From Paracamarosporium sp. OC-R06-R3 (lineage: Eukaryota > Ascomycota > Dothideomycetes > Pleosporales > Didymosphaeriaceae): DNA of 64,000 nucleotides. Position numbers and translations under genes: made by a program. This document shows, piece after piece, positions 44,578-56,341 of this stretch (the stretch's first letter is position 1; every line of letters begins with the position of its first letter). The stretch spans positions 125,163-189,162 of the forward strand of contig JACVRA010000160.1 of the NCBI GenBank assembly GCA_019828545.1, in the 5' to 3' direction. The notes below the pieces were generated by a model, which was not told where the DNA came from, did no database searches, and saw only the letters and a program-made list of their open reading frames with translations.

Positions 44578-45583
44578 GGTGCGCGCGCAGGCGCAAAGCG
44601 CAGCCGTTCGAGGGAATACAGAGACATCGTGGAAAGATACTAAAAAGATGAAATATTGGCTGGGCCGCCGGACTACCCCTGTGTGCTGCAGATGGGATGG
44701 GTTGAACAGGGTTACGCGAGCGCGTCCGAATACGAGTCCACGTGACACTCTCCAGCCAATGATAAGATGTGTACGATTACTATAAGCCGCGCAATAGGAT
44801 CGACGTAGAATGAATCGGCATTGTTTGAGGGATGCCTGACGCCAATAGATAGCAAACTGAAACCTGGCTCCGAGCGAAGCAATATAAACAGGCCCGTCCT
44901 ACTAGTCCAAAGTGTAATCACCTCTTCCCTGTCATTACTATGCGAAACAACATCACCGAGCAACGGAGGTCCTAAAGATTGACTGGTTCAAAAAGTGATA
45001 GCAATGCACTTCTACACATACTTGTTCCACGACAAATTATGCCACATACTTTTTCCTTCTACTCTTCGCAACCCTCGTCTACTAGCATGAACACACACCA
45101 CCCACGCTCATTCGTAGATAAGGGCTTGTATAGCAGAAGAAGGCAAAAAAAAGGTCAAAAACATACAACAGTGGGTATTCGCTGCTGGTCACCCACGCAA
45201 CTACTAATCCACCGGTACCCTGCTTAAGTACAGCTGAGCGAACGGGAAGCTCTGTTCTCAAGGTCCTATGGTCGTATGTGAAAACCGTTATGCAAAAGAT
45301 AGTATATATTCATAGATGTACTTGACCATCCCATCGAAAATGACCAAGTTTTGTTGTGTGCTTTTGTCAAACTGAACAACACGTCATTGCTTGGATGACG
45401 ATTCGCCCGAGCAGATCGGCTCAGGTCCAAATACCGTGCAGTGTTCTTTAGTGTACATTGCAAAGTGCCTCCTCAGCGTTGATTCCAATTTCTAACCTCA
45501 TCATATGCGGGAATATTAGCCAGATTGATCTAGGCTTCTACCATTTTGTGTCTCCAGAAGGGGTCGCTTTCCAGCAATCGCGA
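44578..45583. other. Intergenic region
   Basis: 1.0 kb holding the promoter of the upstream gene on the minus strand and the 3' flank of the DUF1295 gene. No coding sequence recognised. Confidence 0.55.
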
Positions 45584-46414
45584 TTAGTAGACACCGGGGA
45601 TCAGACGATATGGAACCTTGGTCTTAATTGCTGTCCATTCAGCACCGTACTGACTGATTGTTAAAAGCTGCCGGTAAAATAGGGACAATTATCTGGGGAT
45701 ACTCACCCTCTTGGACATGTAGTCATCAAGCACAGGTACACCTCGGGATACGAAGTCGTAGAAGAAGAACGATCCGACAGCAAGTCCCCAAGCCCATCCA
45801 CCCGACGTAAATGCATAAGCCGCGCGCCATATAGTGTAGCTGCCGTAGTTTATATGGCGAGCCAGAGAGAAGAGACCGCCAGAAAAGGGCTTCCCTTTGT
45901 TTGCTGTTTCCCCCTTGAATGCGGTCCGCTGGAGCTCTGAGACCAGTTCTGCCAAAATGCCAACAAGGTAGAGCCCGAGACCGATAAGTATACCTGGAGA
46001 CTGGCTCCAAACAGCGCCGTGTGTAGGAGAGTTTGTCGTAGCGACCCAAACGGAAAACACGCTGTTGAGAGTGTTGAAGGCGGTGTTGAAGAAAGCGATG
46101 ATTATGGCTGACGATACTGGTGTGTCCTGCTCAGATACAACGAGCATGGTCAGGATCTGCTTCACACTGCTACCCAAGGCCATGGAAGCAACGATGCTGA
46201 AATAGGGTTGGAGGCCAACATAAGATCGCGTGAGGAGCTGGTTTGCGTCGACAGGTTGGCCACCCAAAGTTTCAACGAGTTTGGTAGGTAGACCGTGACG
46301 AATCAGATAGTACTGAAAGAATACATCTGCTGAACGAAGACCAATAAAGGTGAGCACCCCTGGGGCGTTGAACTTCTTCGTGCGTGATACGTTATCGTGT
46401 AATTCTTTAGCCAT
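45584..46414 (-). CDS. DUF1295 / steroid 5-alpha-reductase-like membrane protein
   Basis: Multi-pass membrane protein of the fungal DUF1295 family, related in fold to steroid 5-alpha reductases; substrate unknown. Exons 46414-45707 and 45649-45584, with a 57-nt intron, give 257 residues. The short second exon supplies the family's usual end: YMSKR joined to YGAEWTAIKTKVPYRLIPGV. The C-terminal half carries the conserved GLFSLARHINYGSYTIWRAA and GVPVLDDYMSKR segments, which correspond to the NADPH-binding part of the family. About five to six transmembrane helices. Confidence 0.88.
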
Positions 46415-47912
46415 GATGAATCGATGAATTATTTCTTTTTGCTGAAAGATGGTGGACAGTAGGTGGGAAGCTCGTCAATGCTGTGAAACTGAAGTGAAGA
46501 CTTCTACCTTTTATTTCTGCTTCCTATTTCTACTGCTTTGGCTTGAGACGATCTGCCATAGTGACCAGTAGGGGTCGGTGTTTAATGGACCCCCGACATT
46601 CCGATGATGCTGATAAAGCATTTTACACCGAGACGCCGAGGACATAGAAAATTCACTCCAACAGCGAAAACTACAATTTCTAGGACTAGCACAAATTATT
46701 ATACGTAAACGCTCACTCCAGACGCCAATTGAACAGCCATCACCTAGGCACCATGGCAATGCAATGGCCTCAACAAGTGATGTGGCCAACCTCAACCTGG
46801 GGGCATGCTATAGCACGCCTCAGCATCTACCTTTCAAGAAAACACTGAGCTGCATTAAGAATTCGCCACGGCATGTGGCTGATATATTCATTTCTTAGAT
46901 TCATAGGTACAAATCAGTGGGAATAGAATTCTGGGGTGCGTTGATCACTACCTATATGGCGTATCTCTGATTCTCCTGCGGCCATTGCTCAATTCTCCGT
47001 TTACCGTATCTAGGGATGTCTCGTACGTGTTCGGTTACTTGTGCCATTAGCAAGTAGGATAGCTTTTATGGTGGCTGCATTGCTGCTGCTCAGTTTGATG
47101 TTGATATTGTCTCCCTTGCACGAGATGCCTCGTCGCCCTCGGCCAAGAGGTTAGCATGCAAATCTTCCTAGATCATTCCAATAGAAGGTCACTTGAGGGT
47201 GGAACTGAAGGCATGTTTAAGAACGTCATGGAAGTTACAACTTCGCCTGTCTAAGATGTTTTCCATATCCAACTTAGTGTCTAGAAGTCACCGGTATATA
47301 AACACCATACTGATTACCGTAACAGATGCTCATAAGGAACAATAAAAGGCCACCAGTCAATGGAAAGTAGGGCAACAACCTTATTGATACCGCGCTCCAG
47401 TACAATGTCAAACACTTCTTCTACTCTTCCGTCGACCGGAGCTGAATCGAGTCTATCGATAATTGCAGAGGCACCGTGAAGTTCTGACGTGATAAAGGAC
47501 GATCATTAGTGGCAGTCCTACCCATCTAAGTAACCACTGTGGATCTTGATCCACTTGGATTATATTGAGTCTTCTGCACAGTAAGTGCTATATGAACCAC
47601 TAGCACAAAGCAATGCATAATGTAATACCTATTTCTATTGAACTGTTACAAAAAATTGAGAAAGTGCCTTCAGCAACGCCCAACGACTCAAATCAAAGAA
47701 TGAATCAAAACAAGAGAACTTCCGTCGTCTAGAGGATGGTATTTGCATACAACGCATCCACGTAGCGTAAGGCAAGTGAAATCATACCCGAAGAAATCCC
47801 TCTCAGAATTCCGATCTCTGAACGTGTACCACTGCCCGTCTGCTATCCGTATTTTATTCAAATAGCAGCAACATAAACCCCGCAGAGCGATACTTAACCC
47901 ACGGGAGCATGT
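46415..47912. other. AT-rich intergenic region with one exon-like frame
   Basis: Mostly non-coding. On the minus strand, 47505-47314 is open without an ATG and looks protein-like (GASAIIDRLDSAPVDGRVEE, ending LSIDWWPFIVPYEHLLR). A CACTAATG then TCAG just upstream could be a branch site and acceptor. I found no matching upstream exon, so this could be a decayed gene fragment. Confidence 0.35.
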
Positions 47913-48559
47913 TTAAGCCTTGCCATTTAATTGTAGAGGCCTCATTGAGCTTGAGCTGCTGTATTCGCCATCGATGTCCGTCCTGCTTCCATTACGCCTC
48001 TTCTTGGACTCTCGGTATTGCCGAATTGCGATAGCAGCAGTATATGACATCGAAATACTAATCTTATGTTAATACAATCTTCGTTTGAGCTGGAAGGTTC
48101 ATAGGAGAATGCTATACGTACTTCAATACAATGGCCAGTCCTACTACTCCCCAGCTCAAGTAGCAACTAACGCCGTTGCATCTCTTCAGATTTGCCTGCA
48201 TAACGAGAAAGGCCACTGCACCCCAGAAGACCACTTCCAGACAGTTGATGATCGCATTCGCTTTGTAGCTATGCCAGCGCTTGAATGGGCGCGAGTACTC
48301 AGAGAGGAGCTGATACAGAAGGAAGATAATAGATTTAGCGCCCTGATGATATGTGAGTTGATATGTCTGGAAAAAACTCGTGCGGACTTACCATGGCTAG
48401 AGCGATTGTGTTGGCTCGGGTACGTGGCTGATTCTTCATAAATAGTCGCGGAACGGAAAGCCCCATTGCAGTAGCTATCAGAAGTAATTGCACCATATGA
48501 AGTGGCAGCATGAACCGAGGAGAGAAGAAGCTCTTGTTTAGGAAATCTAGAAGTGCCAT
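47913..48559 (-). CDS. Small four-helix membrane protein (MARVEL-like topology), function unknown
   Basis: Three short exons, none of which stands out alone: 48559-48392, 48342-48122 and 48057-47913, giving 177 residues. Introns of 49 and 64 nt are GT-AG in phase. The protein begins MALLDFLNKSFFSPRF and has hydrophobic segments around LPLHMVQLLLIATAMGLSV, IIFLLYQLLSEY, AIINCLEVVFWGAVAFLVMQ and CYLSWGVVGLAIVLNISMSY. A polar, Ser-rich cytosolic tail follows. A Cys pair (KRCNGVSC) lies in the last loop. This four-span layout with short termini resembles fungal MARVEL-type proteins, but family membership is an inference from topology. Confidence 0.75.
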
Positions 48560-51500
48560 GATGATGTAGGCGAAATGATCGAGAAAATAAAATCTGGGAT
48601 GGGTCAAGTGGAAAGTTGCTAAAGGTTTGACTGGTGATAAAAGTGAATTATCGTTTTCAAAGCCTGCCTTTTAAGGAACATCTTATCACTATATTGTAGA
48701 AAACGGCAGTGCTTGTTCGCCAAGATTTCGTGATGCTTCAGCCGCAATGTTTGCGTGTGTTGTATTGTGACGAACGTATTGGAGACCGAGACCGAGACCG
48801 AGTACGTATACGGAGGTCGGACCGAATAAAACTTCGAATTCCAACCTTAAAGATAAGAAAGGAAAAAACGGCCCGTCTACAAGTAGACCATTTACAAAGC
48901 TTTACCCATATGCGTCTCTCAAGGTCTACCTTAAACGGCAATGCTTGAGATGCTAAGCTCGGAAGCCTTCTCGCCGCAGGGATTTCGCACTTCCTTGAGC
49001 TCCTAGTGGTTGGGCATGAGTGCACTAATTCCTTACCTAGGGTTTCCCTAGACGCCTGGCAACCATGCAAGTCTAAACTCGTTAAAATTGGAGACTTGCA
49101 TACACATATACTCTCGGCTTGTTCCATATACTATATCCCGCTGCACGAATTTCGCGTTGTTTCGACACCATCTTGGCTACGGTATACCTACCCCTTTCAA
49201 GCTACACACATAGGTCGCCTTTGTCAGATGAACCCAATTTTTCATTTCACTGCAAACTTGCATTCAACGACTGCCTGCCTACGATTAGGTGCAGAATATG
49301 TGTTGCGGCTGCCAATTCAAAGTCATGGGAAAATCGCAGATATTATAGAGGCATGTAGTCGAATTAGTGAGCAATGGCAAAGCTTCAGGACAGCCCAATG
49401 CTACAGTCTGAATCTATGATGCTGCTCGAATAGCTCTAGTGACATACTTACGCATTCGACCATTGCAAAGTCTGAACATATCACGCACATGGAGCTGCAT
49501 TGATGCTCGCCCTAGAAAACCATTACAACAATCGGAATGAACTCTTGACCGCTAAGCGATATTCAAATCTACTATCCATACTCTGTGTCCGACTGAAGTA
49601 AAAGGAAGACGGCACAGACGCCATGCATTAAATATTTTTGTCTATCTTCCAGACCGGCCAGATTTGCAATCGCGAACGTGCGAAATGTCACACACTTGCT
49701 AGATCAAGAAAGCATTCATTTGTCACTGGAATAAGATTGCTTGAGAACATGGTATGTGCGTGTCGTTGTCTCTTCCGTTCACAATGGATGGTGAGGACTT
49801 TCGTATTCTCTTCTTCTGGTTCTCCAATAGGAATGAACAGGTCAACGCCCTTTGAGACATCCAACGTAAGGGGTTGCGCGTCTGCTTCTTTTGCTCCTCG
49901 AGCCTTTTTGGCAGATCTCTGCCCGGACACCCATTCGCCTGTCTTGCTTGAGCGCTGAACGCTGGCGTGTAGTGCCGGAACTTTCCTCCTTGGCGTTTCG
50001 CACTCGGACTCGCACTCGGACAGCGTCTTTCACATCCGGCGGATCCATGTCACGTGATACGACATCAGCCCTAAATGGTGCGGCGATTGATGTGCATGCT
50101 GACATATGCAGGGCTGAATTTATCTGCGTCTGTAAATGCTCCCTTTCATCTGGCGATCCGTGCGAGGCCTGATTTGAGAAATCCGTCTCGAGTCTCTTGG
50201 CTTGGTAATACTTTTGTCTTTAATGGTTGTATAGCATGGGCGACCTTGCGAGAACCGCTTCGCGACAAGATACGAAACAGTGCAGCGATAGCTCCCAATT
50301 TCAATCGTCCTTCTGAGACGTCTTAAATAGAAGAGAATTTATTAATTATACAAGCTCTCCCATTGATTGTGTTCTGCTCAACGTCACGCGCCTGAGTATT
50401 CGAATGTCGAATTCCCTCCGCGCGTTATGATATGGTCATCGCGATCCCTGTGCAGTTCTGAATCCCTCCTCTCGTTTTTGACATCATTAACATCATCATC
50501 ATTCACCATCATTTATGTCAGCCGGCCAAGGAGCCAGACAGATAGTCAAGACTTCCCAACTAACATCCTTGTTCTTCCTATAGAAACATCTCCAGCGTAT
50601 TTATCCGAAGTACCTTTAAAGGTAACGCGACCGAAGACCCTAAAATCGACTATCTGCACGACTGGGAAGACACATATCTTTCTTGCACTTGCTTTCAGAA
50701 GAGCACCGACCACAAGCATGCATTGAAGCGGGCTATCCATGGAACGATCACACCACGACGAAGCGCATGTCATCTTGCCATATGTCCTCCAGAAACTACC
50801 ACAACCAGATATATCAAGCTCTTCATAGGCCTCCGCCACAGTAACATGATATTTTGACCACGAAGTTTCCAATTCATGCCCGGCTAGCATATGTTCTCTT
50901 TGGTCAAGTGTATTCGAGAGCCCTGAGAGACGGGCAGACTCCCACATCCTGGCATAAATTAAACGGATGCAACAGCCACAAACATAGAACCTTGTTGTTC
51001 AGGATTTTGGAGCATCCACCCATTATTCGTTGTCTTCCAAACATCCCACAGAAACCACATGATGGTATCTCCCACTGTTTTCGAACCAATCCCGCAGCCG
51101 CACACATAGCAAGTTCTAGTCGGATTTCAAACCACCGACACACCAAGCACATAGCATTCCTCACAGTAAGTTTGGAACCCACTCCAACCGCCATGAAGAT
51201 GTATAATATTCTGTTACACCCTCCGTCCACACAGCACATCGCCCAAGGCGCTCATGCTTTTCGAACCAACCAGCCACCACATTTCACTCATTTTATAGCT
51301 TTTCCGAGCGCGTCTCCGAAAAACATGTACTCGATGCGGTTCAGGTTTTAGACCCCACACGCACGCACACGCGCATCGAATAAATTGCTTGAACTTTTGA
51401 GACGAGCCCGGCACAACTCCCATATTGGTGTACGGCTATTCTTTTCGTCGGTCCGGGAAGCGCGCACCGGACTCGCATTGGATACCTTCAGCATTATTTT

Positions 51501-52120
51501 TAAAAGTACCTCATATAGGGGATGGGCAAGGTTTTAGTGCTCTGTGAGCGGGAAGTGTGGTCGAGAAGGAGGTATCCGGGGGTGGTATTTATATGCATGG
51601 GAGGGAGGTAGTGCGGTTAGTGGGCGAATAGTGCTGGGTTTACGGAGACAGGGGTGTGTTTGTGGGATGGTGAACTTCATCGTGTTGTGATGATGATGGA
51701 GGTGAGCATTGAAAAGTAGTCGTTCAACCCAGGAAGCACAACGCGATTGGATTGCAGATTTCCCAGGGCCTCAAGTTCCAGCATCACAACACTGTCGCCT
51801 TCTCGAATAATTCCGTATCCATGTATTTATACGTTTTTAACACTCGGTAGAGAAAAGCAACGTGGACATGAACCAAGTAGCTATGTTTTTGACAAAGATT
51901 CGGTACAGGCCTGAGTCCAAACCTCTGGCAAGTCTTTTTCAAGAACACAATTACTTGATCCATGTCCATGTTGCATCCTCTACCAAGCGTTAAAAGCGTA
52001 GAAAGTCATCTCAATATATCGCTATAGCATATCTGCACGCACCTGTAAATGCATCGTGCCCCAATACCATGCCCATGTACACAGACCATCCTGTGTCCCC
52101 CCACTGCATTACATCCCTCC
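48560..52120. other. Gene-poor 3.5-kb stretch
   Basis: No firmly supported gene. Contains a GAGACC-like run near 48780-48800, an AT-rich part around 50300-50520 with ATC repeats, and one ATG-less open frame listed separately. No tRNA or transposon ends recognised. Confidence 0.5.
49688..50029 (-). pseudogene. ATG-less coding-like frame, possible exon or gene remnant
   Basis: An open frame of about 113 codons on the minus strand follows a TGA at 50032-50030 and has no early ATG. It reads as a plausible soluble protein segment, acidic then basic (ECESECETPRRKVPALHASV, QRSAKKARGAKEADAQPL, KGVDLFIPIGEPEEENTKVL), and ends in a natural stop. An AG directly before ACGCTGTCC could be an acceptor, but no upstream exon was identified. 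It could be a terminal exon, a decayed gene or chance. Confidence 0.3.
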
Positions 52121-53225
52121 CTACCTCTTACGACTCTTCCAAATCTTGACGAACTCGATTTTCTCTTTAGGACCCAGACCCACCCGTTTGACCCTGCCTA
52201 GGCGTGCCAGATCCTCGCCCACCCGGTCCAGAACCTTCTGACCCTCGCCTCCTGCACTTCCCTTCTCATCACCTAGATGTACACCGTTCCTTAGATGCGG
52301 ACTGTCCCAGATGTTGGTCTCGTATCCCATGTCCGCGCCGCTCGCTTTTTCTGTCTTTGCACTTGGTGTATCGAGAGATGGGGAGTTGTACACCGGTCTT
52401 GCGATGCGCACGCGCATCTGATGCGTCGGCTTCGAGAGGAGCTTCCACACCCAATTGAATGCTCCACCAGGCACGGGAGTCGTAATGTCGCCAGGGGTGT
52501 ACCTCAGATTAACAGGGTAGATCTTCGTCTTGGAATCCGCGGTCAACAAGCAGGGGCTCAAAGGCAGGATGCCTCGACCATTCGTCGTCGTGCTCTCAGG
52601 GAACACGCAGATGATGCTACCGGGATACTTCTTAGTCAGCTCTTTCAGCTCGACGAGTTTCGCGCTGGCGGAAGGTTCAAGCTGCGGTCGCGAGAACGCC
52701 ATGCATATCGCGGAGAAGAGCGATATGACCTGCACCCTCTTCTCGCCTGGCCAACTTCGTACAAACACCGGGCAGAATATTCCTGCTAGATATAACGGGT
52801 CCAATGGGCTTGTGAAGCTGCTCGCCACTATATCGCCCTCCCTCGGCAGGCTTCCAGCAGCTTGTTTGTCGGAGAGACGTCCGCGCTTCACACCATCGAC
52901 TTGCAGGTCAACCCACCACACGCCCGGCACCGCGAGGAGCAGCCAGAGCACACATTTCTTTATTATCGTGGGCACCGGGAGGATCTCGAGGAGTAGGAAG
53001 TAGAAGAGGGAGAGGGAAAGGACGGGGAAGAGGCGGAGGGCGAAGAGGAGTGCGTGAACCGGTGTCCACAGTAGGTTGGCGGGGGGCGAGGGAATAGGAA
53101 GGAAGGGCGCGATCGCCGTGCCTGTTGTTGCTGTCAGCCTGGCTCTCTCCCCCCAACATACGGAGCTGGGCGCGGAATAGAGAGGGTGACGTACCTTTGT
53201 CTCTAAATTGCGAGTATTTCTCCAT
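52121..53225 (-). CDS. Lysophospholipid acyltransferase, LOA1/Vps66-like (PlsC family)
   Basis: Probable ER or lipid-droplet acyltransferase acting on lysophosphatidic acid or related lipids. Exons 53225-53195 and 53121-52121, with a 73-nt intron, give 343 residues. The first exon encodes MEKYSQFRDK and joins to GTAIAPFLPIPSPPANLLW. A strongly hydrophobic region (about 25-80) anchors the protein. The PlsC fold is recognised by FPESTTTNGRG (about 184-194, motif III) and the IYPVNLRYTPGDI segment. Motif I, normally N-H-x4-D, reads S-F-T-S-P-L-D (about 112-118): Asp is kept but the catalytic His is Phe. Whether this is normal for the LOA1 branch I cannot check. The end is Lys/Arg-rich. Confidence 0.82.
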
Positions 53226-54427
53226 GGCTGCTGCTGCGTGTCTTTCCCAAAGGTACTTCTCGCCAGGCTTCGTCGTTACCGGTCCATGAGCTTCAGCGTG
53301 GGGTCAACGGGTTCACAGCAGCTGAGCTGATCTCAGAGCAGCAGGTGGCGCGACTTTGTATGCAGCTCGCCCGGATTTATCTCTGTCGCATGCGCACCGG
53401 CAGGCGATGACAGAAGCAGCGAGTCATGTCTCGCCGTGGTCTGCTTTGGCGGCATGTGAATTTCGGTTGCTGGCGTATGCCAAGACTTCGAACGTGGTTG
53501 ACAGGCCGCGGTTCACACTGCTTGCCACCTTCTCGGAGTCCTGGGAGACGTCGTACTTGGTTTCCAACTTGGCTGGCGACCAATCACCACTGACGGGAGC
53601 AATTTGAAATCAAGAGTGGGAAATTGGAATGTGTATTCGTTGTACTATACCCTGCTACGCTCCCCTCCAGCAAACCACTACCACAAGCCCTCAACTCAGC
53701 TCCTATGCATCCCCACGCGCTGCTCTGCCAACGCTACAGATCTAATTAGAAACAAAGGAGGGCACCTAGATGCCACAAGTAAAGCGCACATTCAATCGCA
53801 CCAAGAAAAGGTTCTTTCCATGACGGACAGAGTCCAACAACATTGTGATATGCTCCCGCCAGCCATGCTAGTAAAGCAACACTGAGAAGAAATAAAAGGG
53901 AACGTGTACATAAGAGATGTGATAGTTACTTGCAACCCAGTAACGGGCGTACATGAATCGATAATACCAAAATTAGGCTTGAGTAAGTCCTTCCCAAAAC
54001 GCCCTCAGTCCCTCCAGCTCCTTCTCTTTTGTTCCCCTCTCTTTTCAAAATGCGAGTATGTGAGGAAGGTAGGTACTTTTGTATGGACAAAATCGATCTG
54101 CTTGGCGAGTGCGTAAGGGTATTGTTTGGTGAAGATGAGAGTGCTGAGAATGAGACGCGCTCACAGCAGGCTATGGAAACGTGTCGTAAAGCGAGAAGAT
54201 CTATTTCTTCCCTCTACGGCCTCCAAGAATGCTGCATGCACGTCCACCCCATCATGCAGATTACAACTTATTACAAAAGGTACATTGGACGGAGAATCCT
54301 AGGCGATACTCTCTTCCGAAGCAAAGGGTTTAGAGCCCGGAGCCCAGTTATGGCCAGATCCCGGGTATGGTGTTAAGTATAACGCGGTCGAAGATCAACA
54401 GTGGGTATCGAAATGGCGACAAAACTC
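53226..54427. other. Intergenic region
   Basis: Promoter of the acyltransferase gene and 3' flank of the phosphatase gene. Overlapping short frames only. Confidence 0.5.
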
Positions 54428-56341
54428 CTACAACGCAACATCAAGCACCAGGCTAACATCGCTAACCTGGGACCCAGCGAGGTCCTCGAGGACGGGTATC
54501 AGATCGAGAAGTTCGTTGTCGTGGGCATCAGAAAACCAGCTGCTGATAGGGACGGCGTGTTGCGGGTGGAAAATGTACGACGTGGGCGAGTTGTCGATGA
54601 TGATGGTGTCCTTCAGGTCTCGACCGATCTGGGAAAGGTCCTGGACGCTGTTAATTTCACATCGCACTAGCACCTGAACTTTGCTTACCTTGACATAATT
54701 ACCCTGGTGGTTGTAGCAACTCTCTCGGAAAAGACGGTGGTGCACAACGCCGTGAATATCTAATATATCAAGAAGGGGGTCGCCGTACTACTGGATGTTA
54801 GCTTTATTCGCTGATGCAGCTTGGCGACGTACCTTTGAAACGGAAGCTGTGAATACCACAACCTCGTACAGCTCGCCGACCCTCTTCATAAACTGGTCAA
54901 CGCCTGGCCGTTTAATCACATAGACATTGTGATACTGTCCCTCGATCTCTACGGGAATAGTAAAATCGGCCTGAGCCAGAATCTACACGATGTCAGAATG
55001 TGCTAACAGGTTGCTGAATCTAAGAGATTACCTTGAAACTACTGTGCACTAGAGTTTCATCCAAGTCCAATACCAGGCATTTCTTCCCCTTGAACTCTGG
55101 TTTTATCGGGCCCAAAAGATATTTCTGCTGAGGTTCGGACATACTGGTATCCGAGGCCTGATCACGAACCGCATCTCGGCGTTGCTCAAGTGGCGGTGGT
55201 GGGGGTAGGTCGACCTTTGGCGGAATGTCGTTCTGGGCATCGGTAGAAGTCTCGTCAACTTCGTGTCGGACTTCGGTTGAGGCAAGAGGCACATCGTTCA
55301 TCTCAATGTCCTGGTCTTTCTCTTCTTGCGACTCAGTTCGGTCATGTATTATCTGTTCCTGTTCGTGGGACGGTCTCGGCTGCACAGGTGTTGTTCCGGG
55401 AGTGGGGCCTTGAACACTGATCTGTGGACCTGTCTGCAAAGTACCGGGCTGGTTTGGTAACGGAGGAAGGGGCGTTTCTGCTTGCTTCTTAGAGGGGCTT
55501 CTTGTCACAATCTTGGGAGTTCCGTCGTCAGATGGCCTGTCCGCCGTACCATCACTGTGTACTTCCTCACGGTCTACACCCAGCGTCTCACCAGCATGCT
55601 TTTCATCCAATGGTTCCTTCGAGTCTGCAGTGCTTGACTCTGCCGTTGGGTCGACCTTGTGCACAGGTTGCGAGTTCCGCGAGGGTTGGACCTTTTCAAC
55701 TTTCTTAACATTTTCCGTAGTTTCCCCCGCTGGGGTAGAGTCCTTTGGCGCAAAGCATGGCAAACACGACAGCAAACCCCCCGTCTTCTTCGCTTTGCTT
55801 CTCGTCGAGCCCTCTCGGTTCTCCACTACCGGAACAGGTGGTGGCTGCTCAGGCTTTTCCGATGCTGCGGCATGCTGCGATCGTTTGCTGCTCGCGGTGC
55901 TGCCCGCTCGGCGCTTTCCCAGAAAGCTCCGCTTCGAGCCTCGACCGATGCTCTCCGAGTCTGCCACGGTTGCGCCGCTCAAGCCGGTACCGGTAGGGGT
56001 CTGCTCCTCGTTGGATTGCGAGTTGGAGCGGGGAATGTTGAGGAAGGACCGTTTTTTCTTGGGCTCGCCCTCGGGTCCTGCAGAAGCTTCAGCCCCGTCG
56101 TCGTTCGCGGACGGGTCCTGGGATAACGATTGGGACGGTGGTGCCGTGGAGGCAGCATTAGATGCTGGATGGATGTCAGTGCAAGTACTAGTTGGAGTGC
56201 GTACTGGCGCAGCAGTGCCTGCGCAATCTACATACCAGTGCCGTTGGGGTGGTCGGCGGTGACGTCGTTGGCAGCGGGCTTCGCGACTGACGGCTGCACA
56301 GCGGCGTCGGCAGCAGCCTGGGTGGACGGGTCGTGGCTCAT
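54428..56341 (-). CDS. Psr1-like HAD (SCP/FCP1-type) phosphatase
   Basis: Ser/Thr phosphatase of the FCP1-SCP family, closest in layout to yeast Psr1/Psr2, which act in sodium and general stress responses at the plasma membrane. Five exons: 56341-56236, 56164-55032, 54982-54833, 54787-54689 and 54640-54428, giving 566 residues, all GT-AG in phase. The N-terminal 390 residues are disordered with a Cys-containing hydrophobic patch (GLLSCLPCF) that may be palmitoylated. The catalytic motif is [16 protein letters not shown], with nucleophile Asp about 402 and general acid Asp about 404. Later parts read [57 protein letters not shown] and [11 protein letters not shown], the remaining HAD motifs, all intact. 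Confidence 0.93.

Noticed and set aside
42937..44748. Longer start for the 43-kb gene, 57 codons upstream
   Set aside because: The extension has no transmembrane or signal character, and the downstream ATG begins directly at the natural membrane anchor.
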